Position numbers and translations under genes: made by a program. The notes beneath the pieces were generated by a model. The model was not told the origin of the DNA and did not search any database. It saw nothing but the letters and a program-made list of their open reading frames with translations. DNA of 64,000 nucleotides from Brachionus plicatilis (taxonomy: Eukaryota; Rotifera; Eurotatoria; Ploima; Brachionidae), in NCBI GenBank assembly GCA_010279815.1, contig QEOQ01000253.1:305360-369359 (forward strand). The letters are read 5' to 3'. Positions 23,678 through 40,013 of this stretch are shown here, in pieces. The stretch's first letter is position 1; each line of letters opens with the position of its first letter.

Positions 23678-24511
23678 CCGTAGTGCCTCATCATATGGCG
23701 CAATTATTAACTCTTGAAATAAACTACCAGGCACAAAAATAAAAATAAGGAAAATACAAGTTTAAGAGATCATGGTATATACCTTAAACTGGGCCAGGTA
23801 TTTTCATCAAATTCACTCCGAATTTCGGATACCCAGTTGATGACATTTGCGTAACCTGATGATCTCATATTACCATCTCTTGTAAAAGTATGCTCTGAAT
23901 TTATGAACCAATCTGGCCACTATCTATTAAACCAAGAGATATCAGCCGGTTTGACCAAATTTGTCATCCTTGTTGGAACATTTGCAATATTCAGATTTTT
24001 TGTTAAAGCAGCTTGTTTGACTAAATCTTTTTGATGGAGAACTATCCCAAATTAAGGAGGATTCTTCAAGACCATTGATATCCAAATGTGGAAACAAAAC
24101 TCTTTTCAAAAATTGATCTTTTACACAAGATGCATCAAAAGTTGCTGATGATTTGTAAACCACTATGACTTTTTTTGGTGGAGTAAAATTTGGTAGAGGT
24201 GTTAAATTTGAATTTGGTAGAACCACTTGCTGCCACGCAAAATGCAATCTTGTTTCATGTACCAGAGTTGTTTAAAAGTCACAAGTCTCAAGTCAAGTCC
24301 AAGTCCGGACTTTTTTTTTTTTCAAAAGTCCGAGCAAAGACTTAGGATTTTTTTTTTAATGACTTGGACTTTTTTTTGGGACTTTTAAACAACTCTCTTA
24401 TGTACCATGCTCTAATACAACTTAAAAATTGATACTATTCTTAAGACTAGACCAGGGTCTAATATCTGAAGACTAAAATCAATACCGTGGCCATAAGATG
24501 AGGCGCTACGG
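23678..24511 (-). mobile_element. pogo/Tigger-like element with TIRs and DDE fragment
   Basis: The ends are inverted repeats: CCGTAGTGCCTCATCATATG at 23678 and the near-complement of the same at about 24490-24511, each flanked by TA. The minus strand at 24247-23942 encodes part of a DDE transposase (FDASCVKDQFLKRVLFPHL, then ESSLIWDS). The segment from LIWDS onward matches the central DDE_1 region but has lost the usual RAH residues after it. Further downstream the frame breaks. A smaller AGTC-rich element is inserted at 24264-24396, so this element is older. Non-autonomous and degraded. Confidence 0.75.
24264..24396. mobile_element. AGTC-rich foldback MITE nested in the pogo element
   Basis: Perfect 17-base inverted ends: AGAGTTGTTTAAAAGTC at 24264-24280 and its complement at 24380-24396. 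The interior is a string of CAAGTC/AAGTCC units and their complements, so almost the whole element can fold on itself. Flanks TTCATGTAC and CTTATGTAC (7 of 9 alike) may be the target-site duplication. Confidence 0.8.
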
Positions 24512-24524
24512 TAATCAATTTATC

Positions 24525-25149
24525 ATAGTTGGTCAAAATTCAAAGTCATGAAGTCAAAGTCAAGTCTGAACTTTGACTTTAAATTGCATTTTTTCCTGAA
24601 TAAAAAATTCAAGACTTAAAATTTTTTTTATATATTTTAATTCTATTTTAAAAATTAGTAAAATTTTTGAATTGATTATTTTCTAATTTTTGAAACAAGT
24701 CAAAGTACTGACTTGCACTTGACTTGTGTCAAAAATTTTAAAAAAAGTTATTTAAAGTAAGTTAATGATTAAAAAAAAATTTATTAAGTAATTTTTAAAT
24801 ATAACTAATTCAATAAAGTGTCACTATTAAAAAGTTTTTATAAAAACTTGTTCAAATAAAAAATTAATTTAAAAAAAAAGTAAGCCTTTTAATAATTAAT
24901 TTTACTTCCTTTTATTTAGTGTGTTTTTAAAAATGACTAAAAGTTTTACATTTTTTTTTCAATATTTGCAACATTTCTTAAGCTTAAAAATATATAAATA
25001 TTCATTTTCATAATTTTTTTAATTAAGTTAAGGAAGATTTAAAAATTAGGAAATAATTTAGTTGACTTGAGTGGAGTCAAGTCAAATTCTGACTTTAACT
25101 TTGAATTTTAACGATTCTGACTTTAAAGTTTGACTTTTGACCAACTCTG
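24525..25149. mobile_element. Larger AGTC-family foldback element
   Basis: The left end (AGTTGGTCAAAATTCAAAGTC from 24526) and right end (GACTTTTGACCAACTCTG to 25149) are inverted repeats; the right end gives the family terminus CAGAGTTG. AGTC-type runs lie just inside both ends and again in the middle (about 24690-24730). Flanks CAATTTATC (24516-24524) and CAATTTATT (25150-25158) differ by one base, suggesting a 9-bp target duplication. There is no open reading frame of note. Confidence 0.75.
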
Positions 25150-25387
25150 CAATTTATTGAAAAAAATTATAAATTTATTTGGAAACTTAATTAAAATAAA
25201 TTAATTAAAATATTTTTAATTGCTGAATATCAACATGAAGATAATATTTCTGAATAAATAAAAAAATTATAGTTTTCACGATTTATTTTGGTATTTTTGA
25301 ACAGATAAATTTAACAAATTGTTGGAATTTATTAGAAAAATTAATAACTAACTTAGGCAAAAAAATATGATATGAAAAGATATTAGA

Positions 25388-26254
25388 TTATTCGCTAATG
25401 AAATCATAAATTTCTTTCAAGATATCCTGGTCACTCTCGAATTCACTGATCAAAAGCTCTTTTGATTTTTTCAAATTTAAGAAATCCAAACGACGCTTAA
25501 AAAAAATTGATGAAAAATTTCAAAATTTGAATTAGAACTTTTACTGGTTTATCATCCAAATCAGAAATAGAATCAAAGAATCTTTTCAAATTGTTACTAA
25601 TCAAGCCAACTTCGATATCGGACGTTTTGAGAAACACGGCAATTCTGGTCAAATTTATCACTTTTAAAGCTTATTTTTCTAGTTTTGAAAAAAAAAAAAT
25701 TCAAAATTTACAATTAGCTTTAAATTTTTTGTCAAATGAATTCAGGCTCTTCAATTTATCGTAAAAAATATTGGCCACACAATCACCAATTTTTATGAAA
25801 AGCATGAAAACTGGACTTTGAAAAACACAAGCACAATATAGAATATCTTCGCTTGAAATAACCATTGTTATTTGATTTGTTGATTCTAATTTAAAATGAA
25901 AAAAAAGTTCCATTTATTATCAAAAAAATTACCACTAGTCATGATTTCCAGCCCCCTCTTTTTGGAAAACATTAAAGTGGTCTCTCCAAATGAATTGAAT
26001 CCGCTAAAGCGAAAAAATTTTGCCTCTAGTTTAAAGTTAAATGTTTTTTGTCGGAGGTATTTCTCTTCTGAATCAAGATCAGACATTCGTATGTTCCATA
26101 GCCGGAATGAAAATTTGTTTCCTTGATCAACAGACACATTTGATTCACAGTCTTTCTTGATTCTTTTTTTCACTTCTCTTATTTTTTCTGTTTGCATCAG
26201 ATCTATTTTTAAAATAGTGCTGTTATTGTTTGAATCTATAACGACCTTTTCCAT
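25388..26254 (-). CDS. Unrecognised 242-aa protein, four exons
   Basis: Exons 26254-25933, 25885-25712, 25669-25545 and 25495-25388 join in frame, with introns of 47, 42 and 49 nt, to give 242 aa. The 42-nt intron is the shortest in the window. Its acceptor was chosen because only AAG at 25670-25672 keeps the frame open. The protein is charged and has no signal peptide. A moderately hydrophobic middle (ILYCACVFQSPVFMLFIKIG) is too polar for a confident membrane helix. The C-terminal half is helical and acidic, ending near IYDFISE. I recognise no family. Confidence 0.72.
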
Positions 26255-27334
26255 GCTTGATAATAATTTAAGTTAGAGGATTTCAACTTTATTTAAAAAT
26301 TTTAAAAGTTTAACTCATTATGATTGAAACGATGCTTGCAAGAAATAACTGCATGCAAGTTTTGTTTATAAAACAAACCCTTCTAAATTTAATCTCATCT
26401 AAAATCTAAAGAACTAAAATTAAAATCATTTTTTCAAATTTTGATTTAATTTTTGAAGATTTAATAAACAAAGAGAAATATTGGAAAAAATGTAAAAGAA
26501 TCACATTCAAATTCGAAAAACAAATAAATAAGTCACATAAAATATAAATTTAGTTAAACATAAGTTTTCAATTCTGAGTATAAAACAAACAAAAATAACC
26601 ATTAATGGCAATGGTATTTTACAAGTGACAGAACTAAAGTCAAGTTATTTTTAAGACTTAGAATTGGTTTTTTATACCGTAATATTTTGAAATTTAACAG
26701 CTTTTAAAAGAGGCATTTAAAAATTGACCGGTTATCAAAAAAGCATAGCACCTAAAAAATAAATTATTTAAAATAGTTAGCTGGTAAAAAAGAAAAAGAA
26801 AAAACTTGAACATTTAACCAAAAAAAGTTCAAATAATAATTAATGTCCTAGTAATTATTACAAAATTTAAAAAAAAAAAGAACAATTTAGAAAAAGTAAA
26901 GTAAAATTTTTAAGAGTATCCTCTTTTTGAATTTTTTTCAATTAACAGATCAAAAAATGGAAATTCTAACAATGACAGCTCATGTCCAACCTCGACCACA
27001 TTTTTCTTTAAATATTGACAACGGATCGATTAGATCAATTTTTTTTTCGCTAACATTTATTGATTTTTTCCATCTCTTGTTATCACCCAAAGTTTGCCAA
27101 GACGATTTTTGATAGTAGATTTTACTCATTCATCTTGTAGTTACGCAATCATTTGAAAACGCTATCATAGAGAGAAAATTATTGTCGCCTTACTCGATTA
27201 GTTTAATTTCATTTGATTTGTAAGGGTTCATCAAATTTTTAAAAAATTATAAGCAACTTAGAACAGAGAAATTTCTTTATCAGAAATTTCTTTCTATAAC
27301 ATGAAAACAAAATTAATTCTTTTTTAATCTTCCT
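26255..27334. other. Intergenic DNA, no gene seen
   Basis: AT-rich 5' flank of the preceding gene. Bases 26955-27110 read open for about 50 codons, but nothing supports a protein. Confidence 0.5.
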
Positions 27335-27835
27335 CTTTTTTTTTTGCTGGTTGACAAATTTCATTTTCATTATCCATTGTTTGAGAAGCTTGGTCAGGTT
27401 GAATTGTGTTCATTGCATTTTAACTCCGAGAAAAAGGTTCAAGAATTGCTGGTTTTGAATTTTGTACAATTGTATTTTGATTCACTGCAAAATTTTCACT
27501 AGACTGACGTTGTAATGCAGGCCCAGTTTTTGATGATTGAACTCTTTTACGTTTTTGACCTATTGGTAAAAATTTTGCTAGTAGAAGTATATGGCAGAGA
27601 TTTAGCTTACTGGCACCGCTATTATATGTTTACAAAAGAAACTTATTAGCCAAAATTTACAAGTACAACTACTTTTAAACCACTCATTTTTATCGATTTC
27701 AATTCTCCAAACTGTAGTAATCTCTTTTAAATAAGATTCAAATGTAGGCAAAGATAAATTGAGCATGTTGTCACAATAATTGTCACAATAATTGCTGCAC
27801 TGTTGTTTTGTTAATTCATCTAGATTTATTTTCAA
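27335..27835 (-). pseudogene. Second MULE/SWIM-finger relic
   Basis: The minus strand from 27835 encodes a helical segment, then WFKSSCTCKFWLISFFCKH, a C-x-C-x(8)-C-x-H SWIM finger. The frame closes at 27602. Immediately after, another frame reads GQKRKRVQSSKTGPALQRQ and continues to about 27335, resembling the basic Pro-Ala-Leu tail that follows SWIM fingers in MULE transposases. Alternatively this is a host SWIM-domain gene whose splice I could not resolve, since a short GTAAGC...CTAG stretch lies between the parts. No DDE domain is seen. Confidence 0.5.
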
Positions 27836-28729
27836 AGTAGTAAAACAAAGAATCTAAAAAATTAAGCTTAATAATTTTTTTTCCAAAATACTGATTAGCA
27901 ATTAAAGTCTTCTAGTCTTATAAAGGATTCTGTGTGATTTTTTTTCTAATTTAAATGATTAGGTTGAAAAATTTTGGCTAAAACCCTGATGGTTTTCTGG
28001 TTTAAAATATTTTTAGCTTGGAAAAGATAATTTGAATATAAATTAATAAATTTTCTGATAAAAAATCATTTTTCAATAAAGAAAGAAAAATTAGCTGAAG
28101 TAAAAAATATAGGCCCTTAGAACACTTCTCAAGGATGATGATTTTTGATTAATTTATCACATAAAAATTATGTATAATTTTTGAAGACATTGAAAAAAAT
28201 TTTTTTATAAATTATTTACCGTAAAATAAATCCATTATTCTTTGGCTTTTTGCAATAAACGCATTTTTACACAAAAAATGGGAAATTGGCAAAATTGCGA
28301 AAAATAGTTCATTTTTTTGAGATTTTTAAAAATAACTTTACTAATTGTCAAAAAGTATTAAAAATAAATTTCAGAAATTTAAGTGGTTATGATAATAAGC
28401 TGATCTGAAAATATGCCGTATTAAATTCTAATAAAGTGCTCAAGGGAGGGTTCAAATATATTAACCATTTCTTTTAGCAAAAAATTAAATTAAGTAGAAT
28501 TAAATTATTTGGTCTAATCTTTGTGTTTTTTTAGCGGCAAACAAAATAATAATAATCTGATAAAGACGATTTAGAAATACGCCTTGATTTAATACCTTTA
28601 AAACTGTTTTTTATTAAGACAAAAAGCTACCAGTTATTAAAGAGATACAAATGAACTTTTTGAAGTAAAGTAGTTGTTTTTACTAAAAATATCAACACAT
28701 TACAAAATCAACACGGCCTGTACTTCATA
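27836..28729. other. Intergenic DNA, no gene seen
   Basis: AT-rich with no readable frame or repeat structure. Confidence 0.5.
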
Positions 28730-29128
28730 ACTGGTTGACGTCTAACCTTTCTTTATATTCATTCTTGTAACTATATATTAGAAATTTCCTATCATTATTT
28801 CAAATTTGTAACTTATTTTCTGTTTAAAAATTAGTCAATCAATTGTACCTATTTATGTAATTACTCGTCTCTTAGTTTTTTTATACTATTGAACATTATT
28901 TAATTTATTTTTTATTTATTTCTTATTCATGACTGTTTTTTTTTTTTTTAATTACTTTTAATCTACTTTATCACATTAATCTGTATAATCTCTCGTATTC
29001 GTCTTGTACCTCAGTTTCGTCTCTGTTACTTTCATTGTAGTTCCTTAATTTATCTCTCGATTTTTGCGCAATTAGCTACCATAGATGGCTTCCGAGTAAG
29101 CCATCTCCGCAAGCTCGCTTGCTGTAGC

Positions 29129-29161
<33 letters not shown>
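28730..29161 (+). repeat. Probable LINE 3' end with (ATT)n tail
   Basis: A block with pyrimidine-biased, less AT-skewed sequence (about 28970-29130, including a short GATGGCTT/AAGCCATC hairpin) ends in about nine ATT triplets at about 29130-29160. That is the usual form of a 5'-truncated non-LTR retrotransposon 3' terminus. No coding part remains. The left limit is uncertain. Confidence 0.45.
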
Positions 29162-29162
<1 letters not shown>

Positions 29163-29601
29163 AAATAATTTTTGTGTTTTCAGATATTCAATAATTAATC
29201 TAACTATCAAAAACAATTTTTTTTTCATTTCAAAAAAAAATTATATCGTCAATAATTTCAATTAAAGAAAATTTTTTTTGCTTATTTTTTCAAATTTTAA
29301 TAAAAAAATCGAAAAAAATTTAACGTTTTAAACTTAAAGAAAGTAAGCATTTTAAAAAAGATCAATCGTTACTTTTTCCTGAAGTCAGAATCACCACTCA
29401 AATTTAAAAATTACTTGAATAAAAATTATTCTATAACAGATCAGAATATTAAAAATATAATTTAAAAATGTCTCTTAGTATTAAAAAAAGAAATTTGAAT
29501 TATTTAAAAAAATGTGACTAATACTTAATAAATTATTTATTGTTAAATCTAAGGACTTAAATCAACGAAATTTTTAGAGGATTAATTAATTAAAATTAAA
29601 A
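29162..29601. other. Intergenic DNA, no gene seen
   Basis: AT-rich 3' flank of the MICOS gene. Confidence 0.5.
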
Positions 29602-30255
29602 TCATTTTCTTGAAGAATACATGTCTTCATCCTCTTCTCTAGACTGTCCTCGATCGCCGACAACGGTCTTACTTGGTACACTTGATTCAATTGTTTGATT
29701 ATCTAGTTTAACTACTTTATCTTTCGGGTCGATTTTCTTTTCGACCATCTTTTCCACTGCTTCACTCTTTTTGCTCGTTTTCTTTTCTTCTGGCCAAATA
29801 TAAGTTCGATATAAATCCATAGCCTCTATCGAGCTCGCTTCATATGCTTTATTGTAAAAGTTTTTTGTCTCTTTAGGGTAACATAAGGCAGCTGAGCCAC
29901 TTGTAAGCAAACTGGAGTACAAAACCTTTTTAAAAATTGATTTCCTGTATCCTAACAATAAACCACTGAGACCACTAAGAGAAATAAAAGCAAATTTTGG
30001 TATTATATTTGTCTCTGATCGAACATAGTCAACCTTATTTTTTAGAGAGTCTCGAGATTGTTCGTAATATTGAATGCTAGAATTTGTTTGTTCTTGAAAT
30101 TGGCCCATTAGACTACAAACTGACTGACGAAAATTTGTAACAAATTTTTCTAGTTCAGATTTTTCAGTTTTTTCAACTACGGCCCAAACTGGCTTTGATG
30201 ATTCGCTGGACGATTCACCATAAATTGGCAAATCTTTAATAGTTCTGGACGACAT
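29602..30255 (-). CDS. APOOL: MICOS complex subunit, APOO/APOOL (MIC26/MIC27) family
   Basis: Single-exon 217-aa protein. Family members sit in the inner mitochondrial membrane and help build cristae junctions with other MICOS subunits; the family can bind cardiolipin. Seen: a polar N-terminal region, then a helical amphipathic segment (about 36-85). Two short Gly/Ser-rich membrane segments follow: FAFISLSGLSGLLLGYRK around 88-105, and VLYSSLLTSGSAALCYPKE after it. The LLLGYRK and ALCYP elements are typical of the family. A charged C-terminal tail rich in Lys and Glu ends at SSRK. MIC26 and MIC27 cannot be separated from this sequence, so the symbol is provisional. Confidence 0.85.
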   Translation of the reverse strand: MSSRTIKDLPIYGESSSESSKPVWAVVEKTEKSELEKFVTNFRQSVCSLMGQFQEQTNSSIQYYEQSRDSLKNKVDYVRSETNIIPKFAFISLSGLSGLLLGYRKSIFKKVLYSSLLTSGSAALCYPKETKNFYNKAYEASSIEAMDLYRTYIWPEEKKTSKKSEAVEKMVEKKIDPKDKVVKLDNQTIESSVPSKTVVGDRGQSREEDEDMYSSRK

Positions 30256-30698
30256 GTCTGCTCTTCGATCAAAATCCGAAAATAATTAATTTTTTTTTAA
30301 ATTTTTCTTTTCTAAAGCGTCTTGTTATTAAATCTTTGAAATAATTAGAATAGATTTATTTTGGCTGCAATTTTGTCTTTTATTAAACTTGGCAAAAAAA
30401 ACTTGAATAATGGTTTCACTAAACAAATTCCTTTTAGGTGTTTTTATTCAAAAAGATTGCCTTTGATTATTATATATTAATAAACTAGTGATCTGAAATG
30501 ATCTTAAGATCAGCATCTAAATTATTTTTGTCTCGGTTAATAAAATGTGGTCCCTGGCTATTGATAAAAAGTTATTAAATATTTTTTTAAGAAATTTAGC
30601 TAAGATTTGACAGTCACAGGGGCAAAGATATGGAATTTTACTGATTCTGGATGCATTGGAGTAGCTAAAGAAGGAACTTGAATCCTTTTTATTCAAAA
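30256..30698. other. 5' flank of the MICOS gene
   Basis: No gene. It contains the presumed promoter of the minus-strand MICOS gene, but no recognisable core element stands out in AT-rich DNA. Confidence 0.4.
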
Positions 30699-30917
30699 AC
30701 TAGCGGGTTATTGAATCTACAATACATCTTAAAACTAACTTCATCGCTTTCTTTTCCTTTCCTCTTCCTCACTTCTTCCTTTCCTGTTCCTTTCCTGTTC
30801 CTGTTCCTCTTCCTCTTCCTTTCCTCTTCCTTCCTTTCTTCGGAAGAGGAAAGGAAGAGGAGAGGAAAGAAATCGATGAAGTTAGTTTTAAGATGTACTG
30901 TATGTTGAAAACTAGCT
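30699..30917. mobile_element. Foldback element with polypyrimidine/polypurine minisatellite core
   Basis: A 23-base exact inverted repeat (30724-30746 and 30874-30896) begins ACATCTTAAAACTAACTTC. It continues outward imperfectly to CTAG motifs near 30700 and 30915. The interior is TTCCT/CTTCC/TTCCTG repeat, and its last part (30840-30870) is the purine complement, so the core also folds. It is non-coding; the open frames on both strands reflect the repeat. Confidence 0.8.
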
Positions 30918-31091
30918 CTAAAGGTGTAAAAACCACAAAAGAGTGACAGATAAATTGACAAAAATTAAAATTGATTTATTGATAGCTATATAAAGTTGTA
31001 TTTAAAAAAAAATCTTTTTATAAATTAAAAAGGTTTACTGGTTATCTGAAATTAATTTCATTTATTTTCGTAAAATAAATTGTTTTGGACT

Positions 31092-31157
31092 AGAGTTGTT
31101 TAAAAGTCACGAGTCTCAAGTCAAATCCAAGTCCGGACTTGACTTTTATACAACTCT
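31092..31157. mobile_element. Minimal 66-bp AGTC-family foldback MITE
   Basis: Ends AGAGTTGTTTAAAAGTC (31092-31108) and GACTTTTATACAACTCT (31141-31157) are inverted repeats with one mismatch. CAAGTC and AAGTCCGGACTT units lie between them. Flanks GTTTTGGAC (31082-31090) and GTTTTAGAC (31158-31166) differ at one base, consistent with a 9-bp target duplication. Confidence 0.8.
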
Positions 31158-32644
31158 GTTTTAGACCCAAATCAAAAAATCATCACTATTTTGGGATATT
31201 TTAGCTCTACATAGATAAAAATAATTTCTTTTTAACCTTTAATTTTTTTAAACTTTTTTCCAGCATATTTTTTCGTACGAAAAATTACCGTGATTTAGCT
31301 AAATTTTTTATTTGTTTAAATTAAAAATAAAAACAAAAAAAAATGGCTATATCTCGAGTCAGACAAGCATTTATTTGCATTAATTGTGTAGAATTCACTT
31401 TATTTATTTAATCTAAGGATGTCTTTAGACTAAACTGTATTTTTCCGACTGGAAAACTAGGCTTGCAAAGTATTAATGTTAATGATAAAATATATTAACC
31501 TTAACATTACACAGTCAACTTTTTATTATTTTTATCAATTCGCTTGATTTATTAATATAATAAAAATTATGTCATTGAATGTATGGCGTATTTTTCGTCT
31601 TTTAATGAAAATATTACAATTTTGAAAAAGCATGATAAAGTGCGATTTTTCAAATTAATTTTTTTTTTAAATAAATGGGTTAATTTTGTTAATTTTTAAA
31701 TAGTTAATTTTGAATTCTCATTACATTGAAATTAAATCGATAAAAGCAAGCATAGTTTTTATGACGTTGATGAATTCAAATACAAATTAAATAAAAATTC
31801 AAGTTAATAAAAATAACTTAAAAAAATAAAAAAATAGTGCAACATTCTTTGATGCATCTTTTTTACCTGAAATAATTTTCTCATGTTTAAATAATACAAA
31901 AAATAAAACATTAGATTTGATAAAAAAAAAGATTTTATTTTGGGTAATAAAAGTGCAACAAAGTTTTTTGCGCTATGTTGCAGTAATTTTTTAAGTATCA
32001 CTTATTAATTTGAATTTAAAAACATCGTTTTTATTTGATATTGAAATTTTGATATTTACTTTTTATTTATTTTATATTCAAAAAAATATAGTTGTGAATA
32101 AGAAAATAAATTTGTTTAAAAAAAGATGAATTTTTTGAAAAATTATGTGAAAATATCATAAACAAATTCTGTTTTTAATGATCAATGTCGTACTTTAAAC
32201 CAGGTTTTTTTGGAATTTTGCAGAATTCGCACAGATCTTGCGGACATGAAAAAATGTGAAACAAAACTTGTTTCGATTTTTTTAATTTACAGAACAATTT
32301 TTTGACATTTAGAACAAAAGTAATTTTTTTATTTTTGTATTGGAATTTTTGTATGAAATTTTACAATGCCTTTTTTTTTCAAATAGATAATCTTGAATAT
32401 TTTAATCCTTTCAATTATTTCTTATAAAATAAATATATTTTTACTGGAATTTTGACTTTATGTTTGATTTACGAGCGCTTAACAAGATTTAATTAACTGA
32501 TACTAAATAAATTTATATTTTTATTGCTAAAATGTCCAAAATTTATAAAAAAACAAAATTAAATAAATTTTAAAATTTTATCGTATCGATCATATGCAAA
32601 TTTTTATAAATATTTAGACTCGGAAAACGAACACACATTTAGTA
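31158..32644. other. 3' flank of SEC23, no gene seen
   Basis: AT-rich DNA. The open frame on the minus strand at 31804-32001 is low-complexity and has no support. Confidence 0.5.

Positions 32645-40013
<7,369 letters not shown>

Noticed and set aside
30678..30961. Frames of 76 and 90 aa rich in Arg/Lys/Glu or Ser/Phe/Leu
   Set aside because: Translation of a polypyrimidine minisatellite inside a foldback element.
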